Assembly (NCBI GenBank): GCA_946415665.1
Contig: CAMKTI010000092.1
Span: 1-6,930, forward strand
DNA from: an uncultured Clostridia bacterium
GTDB taxonomy: Bacteria; Bacillota; Clostridia; Lachnospirales; CAMVHY01
Length of the DNA stretch: 6,930 bases
Direction: 5' to 3'
Both the position numbers and the translations under genes were made by a program. How positions within the stretch are numbered: position 1 is the stretch's first letter; every line of letters begins with the position of its first letter. Below the pieces are notes generated by a model. It was given only the letters and a program-made list of their open reading frames with translations. It did no database searches and had not been told where the DNA came from. Below are positions 1-5,429 of the stretch, piece after piece.

Positions 1-42
1 TATACTTTATCTTATAGTTTATTTCTCTTTTTTATCTTCTTT

Positions 43-51
43 GTGTAGACA
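43..51 (-). repeat. IS5-type terminal sequence, right end of the minus-strand copy
   Basis: The 9-base sequence GTGTAGACA lies 15 bases beyond the stop codon of the minus-strand transposase remnant. It recurs at 255-263 with the same orientation relative to an element extending to the right. IS5-family elements end in short inverted repeats close to the transposase stop, so this is probably the outer end of the left copy. No target-site duplication could be assigned. Confidence 0.45.
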
Positions 52-66
52 GTATCTAGGGAACGT

Positions 67-255
67 TCACATAAAAAGCAATTCAAAAATAAAAGCAATG
101 TAGATGGTAGAGATAAAAATAGAATCAAGCTTATCGTAGCGAGTAAAAACTTTTCTAAAACGTTTCAATCTCAAAAAATATCGCTCGATATTGTTGCGTT
201 GTTTATAGAGGTGTTTATCATAACGCCAAGGTAACTTACGATTTTTTTTAGATAG
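67..255 (-). pseudogene. IS5-family transposase, C-terminal remnant (copy A)
   Basis: This is the last 62 residues or so of a DDE transposase of the IS5 family, which cuts and moves its own element. The reading frame runs KKNRKLPWRYDKHLYKQR and on to a TGA at 67-69. It contains the full family signature Y(2)R(3)E(6)K: tyrosine and arginine in LYKQR, the catalytic glutamate in NNIER, and the lysine that starts KRFRK. The TRYDK motif and hydrophobic tail seen in IS5 relatives follow. The frame stays open upstream to about 345, but those residues are plain hydrophobic sequence unlike any transposase. Homology ends at about 255, where the terminal repeat of a second copy begins. The N-terminal and central parts, with the first two catalytic aspartates, are absent, so it is inactive. 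Confidence 0.85.
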
Positions 256-263
256 TGTAGACA
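255..263 (+). repeat. IS5-type left terminal repeat of copy B
   Basis: GTGTAGACA is identical to 43-51 and begins 47 bases before the ATG at 302 of the plus-strand transposase remnant, a usual distance for an IS5 end. It coincides with the point where homology in the minus-strand copy stops. Confidence 0.5.
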
Positions 264-301
264 AAATTAGGAGATACATAATATAGGGGAATAAAAAAGA
301 A

Positions 302-575
302 ATGAAAGGAGAAAGAAGGAAAATAAGTAATAAAAAAGAAGACAAGAGCTATCAAATGAATGACGTGAGAGATGAAGAGTGGGAAGAAATAAAAGATCAT
401 ATAAGAGAAAAGAAAGGGAAAGCGGGGAAGAATGACAGAAATTTTTTAAACGGAGTATTTTGGATATTGAGGACATGAGCGCCATGAATGGATTTTTCGA
501 TGGGTAAAGAATAGAGTATGGGAAAGATTGGCTAAAATTTTAAATCAAAATAAAAAGCTGAAAAAAATATTGTAG
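302..575 (+). pseudogene. IS5-family transposase, N-terminal remnant with stops and a frameshift (copy B)
   Basis: The frame opens with ATG at 302. From the ATG at 356 it reads MNDVRDEEWEEIKDHIREKK and then NDRNFLNGVFWILRT. This is the N-terminal DNA-binding region (DUF4096 type) that precedes the catalytic domain in IS5 transposases. The expected continuation is RTGAPW. Here the glycine codon is TGA (476-478) and the tryptophan codon is also TGA (485-487), so two stops stand where the family has conserved residues. The family pattern resumes in another frame at about 492 with IFRWVKNRVWERLAKIL, corresponding to the RFxRWxxxGVWERL segment, and ends at TAG 573-575. About 16 family residues between the two segments are missing. 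It is clearly non-functional. A start at 356 is equally possible. Confidence 0.8.
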
Positions 576-634
576 CAATGAAAAGAAGAGCAATTAATCT
601 AAAAACAACATATTGTATTGTTACACTGGATTAA

Positions 635-1006
635 ATAAAAACAATTAAACTGGGTGCTTCGTTTAGTAATGGGGCTTATGATACAAATTCAATTATTAAT
701 TACGCTGAAAAACTTCGCGTTAAGATACTTATTTCGCCAAAGTCCAATTGGAAATTCAAACGAAATTTTGACTCTGATTTATATTGTTCACGTCATATTG
801 TCGAAAATACATTTTTGAAATTTAATCGTTGGCGCAGCATTGTTACGCATTATTTTAAAATTCCTATTGTTTCCATGCTTCTTTTTTCGTTTGTTCTATT
901 TCTCTGTTTATTGCTTCTCTTTATTTTTTTTGTTATCACACACTTTTTTTTAAAATTATTCTCTTTAAAAAAATTTTGTTTGCTACTTGATAAACAAAAA
1001 ATTTAG
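635..1006 (+). pseudogene. IS5-family transposase, C-terminal remnant (copy B)
   Basis: An open frame from 635 to the TAG at 1004-1006 reads SNGAYDTNSI, then ISPKSNWKFKRNFDSDLY and SRHIVENTFLKFNRW. This matches the IS5 layout of the second catalytic aspartate (AYD), the PPKSNRK-like segment, and the Y(2)R(3)E(6)K signature. The last signature position is asparagine instead of lysine. A hydrophobic stretch and a basic tail finish the frame, longer than usual for the family. The frame begins after a TAA at 632-634 with no start codon or ribosome binding site. The segment between the N-terminal remnant and this one, which should hold the first catalytic aspartate, is missing. Its sequence differs clearly from the C-terminal remnant at 67-255, so the two copies are not recent duplicates. 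Confidence 0.75.
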
Positions 1007-1117
1007 CGATTACGCTCTATACTTACGGTAGGAAGTTGATAAAATAGCGTCGGATTAAATGCAACATTTCTTGTTTATTATTTATTGCTTTATTGTTTTG
1101 TTTAATTTTTTTACCTT

Positions 1118-1126
1118 TGTCGACAC
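1118..1126 (-). repeat. Possible right terminal repeat of copy B
   Basis: TGTCGACAC is the inverted counterpart of GTGTAGACA at 255-263 with one mismatch, and three more flanking bases also match. It is the only such sequence downstream of the plus-strand transposase remnant. The region 1007-1186 otherwise holds no gene that I can support. Confidence 0.35.
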
Positions 1127-1186
1127 TCTCTAACTATCACTGCAATGAAATCATAAGAAAAACGAGTTATTTTATAAAAAAAGTAT

Positions 1187-1891
1187 TTGAATATATTGAT
1201 TTACAAAAAAATATCGTATATAATAACAATGTGGTTGTTTTATAAAATTTTTAAATGGGGGTTAACGCAATTGGAGAATGATATAGCTATTAATAATAAC
1301 CTTTACGATTACTATGATATCGACAGTATATCCTTTAATCGTATAAAATTTTTTTACGGGGGCAAGATAACAATTTATGATATCTATATTAAAGATAATA
1401 TGATTTGTAAGATTTTTGGTTGTTTAATGTTTAGTGTCAAATTAGTTTTTATGTGGATTTTTGTGAAAACCGTGGCCACAGCTGTTGTCTATTTATTTCC
1501 TTCTGCTATTTCAGATTTTCGAGATATAACAGAAAATAAATTAAATTTGTTTAAAGGCATTGGAAAATTTATTTTGGGTATCATTTGCCTATTGCCTGAT
1601 TTAACATGGATGATCATGTTTTATTTTGTTACAAATCTTTATGCTTGGGCAATTTTTTTGGGTGTTTTAGCCACTGCGATATTGATAATGACAGTTATTA
1701 GCACAATATGTTTATGTCGTAGCAATCCAGTCAAATTGTACGCCTATCAACGTAAAGAAGAAACGAAAATAGAACATTTGTTTTCTCGCGAAGATATCGA
1801 ATCACCAGAAAAATACAATCTTTATCCATTACAAGGTAATCAAATTAGTTTTCGCGAAAAAATATTCATACGCAGAGAAGAAATAGTCTAA
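1187..1891 (+). CDS. Unrecognised multi-pass membrane protein, 234 residues
   Basis: I do not recognise this protein. About 75 largely polar, tyrosine- and asparagine-rich residues come first. Long hydrophobic segments follow at roughly 76-104, 127-148 and 152-177, then a charged tail of about 55 residues (KEETKIEHLFSREDIESPEK) that is probably cytoplasmic. No signal peptide or catalytic motif is visible. The listed start is a TTG at 1187; an ATG at 1229 (residue 15) is the other choice. Neither has a Shine-Dalgarno sequence, unlike most minus-strand genes here, and an in-frame TAA at 1175-1177 blocks any longer version. The gene begins about 60 bases after the IS5 debris, so it may have lost its original 5' end. 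After the TAA at 1889-1891 the frame continues for ten polar codons (EPETNNENPQ) to another TAA. It is the only plausible intact gene on the plus strand. It could be a live gene or a decaying fragment. Confidence 0.55.
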   Translation: MNILIYKKISYIITMWLFYKIFKWGLTQLENDIAINNNLYDYYDIDSISFNRIKFFYGGKITIYDIYIKDNMICKIFGCLMFSVKLVFMWIFVKTVATAVVYLFPSAISDFRDITENKLNLFKGIGKFILGIICLLPDLTWMIMFYFVTNLYAWAIFLGVLATAILIMTVISTICLCRSNPVKLYAYQRKEETKIEHLFSREDIESPEKYNLYPLQGNQISFREKIFIRREEIV

Positions 1892-1910
1892 GAACCAGAA
1901 ACAAACAATG

Positions 1911-1978
1911 AAAATCCGCAATAAGAAATGTGATTTGGTTTTTGTTTTTAAATTGGAACCCGGATTTTTGTTTTTTTA
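1911..1978 (+). terminator. Possible terminator after the plus-strand membrane protein
   Basis: AAAATCCG at 1911-1918 and CGGATTTT at 1961-1968 form a perfect 8-base inverted repeat, followed by a T-rich run to 1978. The 42-base loop is long for an intrinsic terminator, which lowers confidence, but the position 20 bases after the stop codon and the T tract fit. Confidence 0.4.
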
Positions 1979-2028
1979 ATAAAAGAATATGAACCTGTAA
2001 AAACAAACCTGATAATTTTTTTCAACCA

Positions 2029-2065
2029 AAAAAAGATTGACTGAGAAACTCAGCCAATCTTTTTT
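2029..2065 (-). terminator. Strong intrinsic terminator of the Cys/Asn-rich gene
   Basis: The stem is near-perfect: CTGAG pairs with CTCAG around a 3-base loop, extended outward by GATTG/CAATC and by an A run opposite a T run. The one odd position (2040 with 2054) is an A-C mismatch in plus-strand RNA but a G-U pair in minus-strand RNA, so the hairpin is fully paired only when read leftward. It starts 7 bases beyond the stop codon of the minus-strand gene at 2073. Confidence 0.9.
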
Positions 2066-2072
2066 ATTTCTA

Positions 2073-2993
2073 TTAATTATTATTGCAGCAATTGCAATTG
2101 CATTTACACGAACAATTATTTTGATTTGCGCCGGCAACATAATTACTTGGAATATTGTTACTAATTCCGGCCAAAAATTCTGGTTTTTGTGGAGGGGCAA
2201 AAGAATCCATTGGAAAATCCAAACTTTCAAAAAAATCACATGGATTAAGCGGCGAAATTTCTTCACATTCTCTTGGAATACAAAAACCTTTTGATTGCAC
2301 ATTTAAATTTACCAGATGATAAAGTTTTACTATGCTAAATAATCCAATCGTTACATTTACGCGATTTGGTTCAGGTGGCAAATCTTGTCCGGGAGAAATT
2401 TGGCGTTGAAATTTTAATTCTGCTGAAAGTGCGACGGCTTTTGCTTCTACAAAAATAAATGGCTCAGCTTTTAATGTCGTCGAATCATTTATATTTGATC
2501 TAAACAAATCGGTTGCAATTACAAGATCCGAACCAATCGAACCAAACAGCGTGATTTTTTTATTAAAAATACTATTTGCACAAACGGGAGAGTTTATCGG
2601 CGTTCCATCTGCTTCACGGAATGTTAAACGATATTTAAAAACATATTTTAAATCTATATCCCAAAAACCATTTTTAAACGGATTAGGACTTTTGTCGACG
2701 ATAATAATTTTTTTCACACATAAATTATCTATTGTAACGGCAGCGGCATTTGATGGCGGATCAATTATTTCGCCTTCCTGAATTTGTTCGTTACCTATAA
2801 TTATATTTTGTGCTGCGCGCGCAGGTCCAATTTCATTTGCTGTCAAACAATCTTGTTGACGACATGAATCATAAACTTTAAATGCGATTATGCATTCTTC
2901 TTTTATTTTACGATTGTCCTGATTATTAATATTATTATTTGCGTTTTCTTCGCATGGACAATTATTATTATTAAATTCAAAAGTGTTGTTCAT
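2073..2993 (-). CDS. Cys/Asn-rich protein, putative spore-surface protein, 306 residues
   Basis: I cannot assign this to a named family. Both ends are low-complexity: residues 1-27 are Asn-rich with a CPC motif (12-14), and residues 290-306 form a cysteine knot-like tail (CSCKCNCNCC flanked by Asn). There are 16 cysteines in all. Between them is a soluble, mostly beta-like body with no membrane segment or signal peptide, including YVFKYRLTFREADGTP and, near the C-terminus, CDFFESLDFPMDSFAPPQ. The ATG at 2993 has an AAGGAGGA ribosome binding site 9 bases away. The gene is its own transcription unit: a sigma-K-like promoter lies upstream and a strong terminator follows. Cys-rich, Asn-rich soluble proteins of sporeformers are often cross-linked coat or exosporium parts, so a spore-surface role is my inference. 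A metal-binding role of the Cys tail is the alternative. The gene is certain; the function is not. Confidence 0.85.
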   Translation of the reverse strand: MNNTFEFNNNNCPCEENANNNINNQDNRKIKEECIIAFKVYDSCRQQDCLTANEIGPARAAQNIIIGNEQIQEGEIIDPPSNAAAVTIDNLCVKKIIIVDKSPNPFKNGFWDIDLKYVFKYRLTFREADGTPINSPVCANSIFNKKITLFGSIGSDLVIATDLFRSNINDSTTLKAEPFIFVEAKAVALSAELKFQRQISPGQDLPPEPNRVNVTIGLFSIVKLYHLVNLNVQSKGFCIPRECEEISPLNPCDFFESLDFPMDSFAPPQKPEFLAGISNNIPSNYVAGANQNNCSCKCNCNCCNNN

Positions 2994-3002
2994 ATAAAAA
3001 AA

Positions 3003-3010
3003 TCCTCCTT
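3003..3010 (-). promoter_or_regulatory. Ribosome binding site of the Cys/Asn-rich gene
   Basis: Read on the minus strand this is AAGGAGGA, 9 bases before the ATG at 2993, and it supports that start. A second SD-like AGGAGGG lies further upstream at 3041-3047 with no ATG, GTG or TTG after it before the true site. Confidence 0.85.
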
Positions 3011-3053
3011 GAGATTTATTTTTTTTAAAATTTATTTTCTCCCTCCTGATTTT

Positions 3054-3081
3054 TATAATATGTCCAACACTTTTTTTTGTG
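3054..3081 (-). promoter_or_regulatory. Sigma-K-like promoter for the Cys/Asn-rich gene
   Basis: On the minus strand, CACA (3081-3078), a 15-base spacer and CATATTATA (3062-3054) match the established sigma-K pattern mACm, 15-16 bases, CATAnnnTA. The -10 element lies 60 bases before the ATG at 2993 and just after the stop of the upstream mscS-like gene. Sigma-K drives late mother-cell genes, including many coat genes. The pattern is short and the region is AT-rich, so a chance match is possible. Confidence 0.45.
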
Positions 3082-3086
3082 CGTCA

Positions 3087-3581
3087 TTAATTTTTTTTGT
3101 TTGTTTTATTAGTCACGATTTTAACTTCGCTATTTGGAATAATATGAATAAAACCTTCTTCGGATTCTAAAATAACTGTCCGTAAAGTTATTGCTTTTAC
3201 TTTTCCAGATTTATCACCAATTACAATTTCATCTCCAACTGCAAATTGATCTTCAAATAAAATAAAAATTCCAGTTATAAAATCTTTTACTAGACTTTGA
3301 GCACCGAGTCCAACTGTAATTCCTCCGATTCCTGCGATAGTTAAAATTGATTTTATATCAACACCGAAAAAATAAAATATCTTGCAAATAATAAAAAACA
3401 AGATTAAATATTTGCTTATGCTATTTAAAATCGTGCTCATTGTTTCAAATTTTCTTGGCGATTTAAATTTTATTAATGCCTTTTTTATAAAAATCCGTAC
3501 AACTTTATATAAAATCACACCAAATAAAATCACCAAAAAACTTTTGCCAATCTTCATTGGTAAATCAAAAACAAACGACAT
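3087..3581 (-). CDS. Small-conductance mechanosensitive channel (MscS family), short form
   Basis: MscS channels open under membrane tension and release solutes during osmotic down-shock. Membrane helices are visible at about 10-33 and 54-73. The pore helix runs about 77-111 with the signature TIAGIGGITVGLGAQSLVKD, followed by FITGIFILFEDQFAVGDEI, the hallmark of the family. The beta domain follows (KSGKVKAITLRTV, then GFIHIIPNSEVKIVTN). The protein stops at residue 164, directly after the beta domain, so the C-terminal alpha/beta vestibule domain (about 80-100 residues in usual members) is absent. No remainder is seen in another frame, because the following bases hold the promoter and leader of the next gene. 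The ATG at 3581 has an extended ribosome binding site (GGGAGGTGA, 3591-3599) 9 bases away. It is either a natural short form or a truncated gene. Confidence 0.88.
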   Translation of the reverse strand: MSFVFDLPMKIGKSFLVILFGVILYKVVRIFIKKALIKFKSPRKFETMSTILNSISKYLILFFIICKIFYFFGVDIKSILTIAGIGGITVGLGAQSLVKDFITGIFILFEDQFAVGDEIVIGDKSGKVKAITLRTVILESEEGFIHIIPNSEVKIVTNKTNKKN

Positions 3582-3586
3582 AATTA

Positions 3587-3721
3587 TTAATCACCTCCCG
3601 AAATCGATTTTACTTTACATAAATAAAAAATAAAAAAAATGAGCAAGAGAAGACCAAACAAAATAGCAAAAATAATGGCATTAAACTTGTTGTTCCAAAA
3701 AAGAAATCTATATACAACCAA
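3587..3721 (-). CDS. Possible 44-residue membrane micro-protein coupled to mscS
   Basis: An open frame starts at a TTG (3721-3719) and ends at TAA (3589-3587). It encodes a short basic start (VVYRFLFWNNKFN), one clear hydrophobic helix at about residues 14-35, and a short hydrophilic end (KVKSISGGD). Its last codons, GGA GGT GAT TAA, are themselves the ribosome binding site of the mscS-like gene, the arrangement expected for translational coupling. Against it: there is no ribosome binding site before the TTG, no ATG or GTG in frame, and hydrophobic chance frames are common in T-rich DNA. A second frame over the same bases is also open and hydrophobic. Confidence 0.3.
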   Translation of the reverse strand: MVVYRFLFWNNKFNAIIFAILFGLLLLIFFIFYLCKVKSISGGD

Positions 3722-3730
3722 AAATAACGG

Positions 3731-3736
3731 ATTATA
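3731..3736 (-). promoter_or_regulatory. Possible -10 element for the mscS-like gene
   Basis: TATAAT reads on the minus strand here, about 150 bases before the mscS ATG and downstream of the yqfD terminator. No good -35 element stands at the right distance, so this is a weak call. It supports only the idea that mscS is transcribed separately from yqfCD. Confidence 0.25.
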
Positions 3737-3744
3737 AATTTAAA

Positions 3745-3772
3745 TTTGCCTTATAAATATTTTTTTGGCAAA
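3745..3772. repeat. Inverted repeat TTTGCC/GGCAAA between yqfD and mscS
   Basis: Six-base arms at 3745-3750 and 3767-3772 are separated by 16 AT-only bases. The G/C-containing arms stand out in a nearly pure A/T stretch. It lies immediately upstream of the possible mscS -10 element, where an operator could sit, but nothing identifies a binding protein. Confidence 0.3.
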
Positions 3773-3804
3773 GAAAAAAAACAATGTTATCAAGCATTGT
3801 TTTT
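3773..3804 (-). terminator. Intrinsic terminator of yqfCD
   Basis: AAAACAATG and CATTGTTTT form a 9-10 base stem around an 8-base loop. Read on the minus strand it is followed by a T run. The upstream arm overlaps the yqfD stop codon by two bases, so yqfCD transcription should end here. Confidence 0.75.
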
Positions 3805-4978
3805 ACTTTTGTAATTTTATTTTTTTATCGATACGTTCCAGCGCCGTTATAATGCTTTGAACATCAAGATATTTTTTTTTGTCAATAAAATTTATTTGTT
3901 TATCAAAAATATCTGTTTCGAAATCAAATTCACGGATTATACGATTATTTATTATTTTATTAGCAAACTTTTTTGCGTCTGATATCGATCTGATTTTTTT
4001 TATCGGTATAAATTCGCGATACTCATTTATAAATAATTTTATAAAACCAAAATTTTTTTGACGTGTAATTTTGTCATAGGCTTTAAATTTAACTCTCGAT
4101 AATAAATTTATTTTTTTATTGTTTATCGCAACAGAGTAATTTTTTTGTGTCTTGCCGGTATATTTTTTTAAAACATATTCATACGGTATTTTAAAATTAA
4201 TTTGATAATAAGTTTTGGCAATAACTTTTGCATCGGCATGAACATAATCAAAACTTGGCTCGTTTGATTCAGAATTATTATTTTCGATTAAAATTTCCCC
4301 ACTTACCAAAATATCCCCTTTTTTTACTACATCATTTATTTTTACTTTTGGTGTTCCAGCGCTCGTAATTATATTTAAAATCAAACCATCTTTTTTTGCC
4401 ACAATATCGCATGGCTCTTTTTTATTTATAATTTTTTCTGCCGGAATAATTTCTTTTATATTCATAATCATTTTTGAGCCTTTGATTTTTATATTTATCC
4501 ATGAAATATCACTAAAATTTTCGAGTAGTTCTCTTTCAAGTTTTTTTATATTGATTTTATGTTTTAAAGTTCCAGCTTTGATTTTTTTTTGTTCGCAAAA
4601 ATTAAGTATCTCACTCGATTTTATTTTTTTGTTGCCATAAATATCTATTTTCCAAATGAAACTCGAAAAAAAATATAAAAGACATATCAGCAAAATCATT
4701 CCAAGCGCAAAAATTTTTCTCTTTTTATATTTATAAATTTTAAATGGCAAACCGGATTTTTTTAAGATTTTAATTTTACAACCTGTTTTACGTGCATATT
4801 TTTTTAATAACTTAAATCCTTTAATTGAAACTTTTAACACAACACCATTTTTATTTTTTTTTATGTCCCATAAATAAATATTATTATAGCTTGCCAAATT
4901 TATAAATCTTTCTGTAGAAAAACCGGTAACTTCCAATAAAACATAGCCTTTGCAAAAATTATTTATATTTAATAACAA
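3803..4978 (-). CDS. yqfD: Sporulation protein YqfD
   Basis: YqfD is a conserved sporulation protein of Bacilli and Clostridia; in Bacillus subtilis it is made in the mother cell under sigma-E and needed for efficient spore formation. The 391-residue length is normal for the family. A cytoplasmic N-terminal domain (1-85, containing GYVLLEVTGFSTERFINLAS and the typical SGLPFKIYKYKKRK before the membrane) leads to a single membrane helix at about 88-109. The large C-terminal part (110-391) lies across the membrane and begins with the IDIYGNKKIKSSEI segment, which resembles a POTRA-like start. Basic residues before the helix predict the N-terminus inside. The chosen start is TTG at 4978, with AGGTGAG 5 bases upstream. 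It lies 24 bases after yqfC, so the two form an operon. In many sporeformers phoH follows yqfD; here a terminator follows. Confidence 0.95.
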   Translation of the reverse strand: MLLNINNFCKGYVLLEVTGFSTERFINLASYNNIYLWDIKKNKNGVVLKVSIKGFKLLKKYARKTGCKIKILKKSGLPFKIYKYKKRKIFALGMILLICLLYFFSSFIWKIDIYGNKKIKSSEILNFCEQKKIKAGTLKHKINIKKLERELLENFSDISWINIKIKGSKMIMNIKEIIPAEKIINKKEPCDIVAKKDGLILNIITSAGTPKVKINDVVKKGDILVSGEILIENNNSESNEPSFDYVHADAKVIAKTYYQINFKIPYEYVLKKYTGKTQKNYSVAINNKKINLLSRVKFKAYDKITRQKNFGFIKLFINEYREFIPIKKIRSISDAKKFANKIINNRIIREFDFETDIFDKQINFIDKKKYLDVQSIITALERIDKKIKLQK

Positions 4979-4983
4979 AAAAT

Positions 4984-4990
4984 CTCACCT
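4984..4990 (-). promoter_or_regulatory. Ribosome binding site fixing the TTG start of yqfD
   Basis: AGGTGAG on the minus strand lies 5 bases before the TTG at 4978. There is no ATG nearby in frame, so this site decides the start. The weaker site and TTG codon suggest lower translation than for yqfC. Confidence 0.7.
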
Positions 4991-5002
4991 GGCTTATTTA
5001 TT

Positions 5003-5290
5003 TTATGAAAGATATTCAAGCGTTTGAATTACACCCGTGACAATAATATTTTCAGCAGTAATTTGTTTAAAAGATAATTTTTCGCCATTAATTTTTAATA
5101 CACCACATGCAGTATTGATTCTTATTTTTTCCGGACTATACTCAATAACTCCTTTATAATTTTCGATATTAATTTCTTCGTTTCCAACCATAGTAATTAA
5201 AGGCAAATTAAAAATAATTTCTTTTGGTAATTCGAGAGTATTCACCAATTTTTTTTTTATATTTTGATTGACCTTAAAAATTTTTTTCAT
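5003..5290 (-). CDS. yqfC: Sporulation protein YqfC (YabP/YqfC family)
   Basis: YqfC is a small soluble protein encoded beside yqfD in most endospore formers and belongs to the mother-cell sporulation programme; its biochemical role is poorly defined. The 95 residues fit the usual length. The family pattern is visible throughout: LELPKEIIFNLPLITMVG at about 18-35, the conserved IENYKGVIEYSPEKIRI at about 42-58, then TACGVLKINGEKLSF, and the closing IIVTGVIQTLEYL. The ATG at 5290 has the ribosome binding site GGGAGGA (5300-5306) 9 bases upstream. It is first in the yqfCD operon. I searched its upstream region for a sigma-E promoter and found only a partial match: GTCAAATT resembles a -35, but no CATACAAT-like -10 stands at the right distance. 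Confidence 0.95.
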   Translation of the reverse strand: MKKIFKVNQNIKKKLVNTLELPKEIIFNLPLITMVGNEEINIENYKGVIEYSPEKIRINTACGVLKINGEKLSFKQITAENIIVTGVIQTLEYLS

Positions 5291-5377
5291 AGAGATAAAT
5301 CCTCCCGATTAATAATTTTTATTATTTTCTATGGGAATTTATGATATAGAACTAAAATTTTGATATTAAAGCAAAAT

Positions 5378-5383
5378 TTGACA
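5378..5383 (+). promoter_or_regulatory. Perfect TTGACA box on the plus strand upstream of yqfC
   Basis: TTGACA is a perfect sigma-A -35 box on the plus strand. At 18 bases spacing the candidate -10 is ATTAAT (4 of 6). A transcript would run rightward into the hairpin at 5430-5462 and antisense to the atpE gene. No reading frame follows, so it may be chance. Confidence 0.2.
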
Positions 5384-5429
5384 AACAAACGATTATTGTG
5401 AATTAATTTTGTTATTTAATGCATAAAAA

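Larger units (their letters stand above)
255..1126 (+). mobile_element. Decayed IS5-family element (copy B)
   Basis: The region starts with GTGTAGACA at 255-263 and ends with TGTCGACAC at 1118-1126, an imperfect inverted repeat (8 of 9 bases; 11 of 12 when AGTGTAGACAAA is compared with the reverse complement of 1116-1127). Inside are an N-terminal transposase fragment (302-575) and a C-terminal fragment (635-1006), both on the plus strand. The 872-base span fits the IS5 family. The left boundary is well supported because copy A is cut exactly there. The right boundary is weaker: it lies 120 bases after the stop codon, further than usual, and the flanking bases do not show a target duplication. 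The rest of copy A is not recognisable to the right of 1126, so a later rearrangement is likely. Confidence 0.45.

Noticed and set aside
267..485. A 72-residue minus-strand open frame, Ser/Leu/Phe-rich
   Set aside because: It is the complement of the plus-strand IS5 N-terminal remnant, which has clear family motifs; the minus translation has none.
815..1006. A 63-residue plus-strand frame starting at TTG 815
   Set aside because: It is only the last part of the IS5 C-terminal remnant that runs in the same frame from 635; the TTG is an internal leucine codon.
1128..1190. A minus-strand frame (TRFSYDFIAVIVRECRQR) running through the right IS5 end, possibly the missing half of copy A
   Set aside because: It lacks the catalytic motifs and spacing expected of the interrupted copy, and it is too short to assign.
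2037..2302. Overlapping small frames on both strands over the 3' end of the Cys/Asn-rich gene
   Set aside because: They overlap a well-supported gene and its terminator, lack ribosome binding sites, and show no motif.
3382..3633. An 83-residue plus-strand frame opposite mscS
   Set aside because: It is a shadow of the MscS-family gene, whose conserved motifs lie on the minus strand.
3640..3738. A basic 32-codon plus-strand frame (MSKRRPNKIAKIMALNLLF and on)
   Set aside because: No ribosome binding site precedes it, only an A run, and it opposes the mscS leader. Lys/Asn-rich short frames are expected by chance here.
5308..5400. Sigma-E promoter for yqfC
   Set aside because: GTCAAATT resembles a -35, but no CATACAAT-like -10 lies 14-15 bases after it; CATAGAAA further down has no matching -35.
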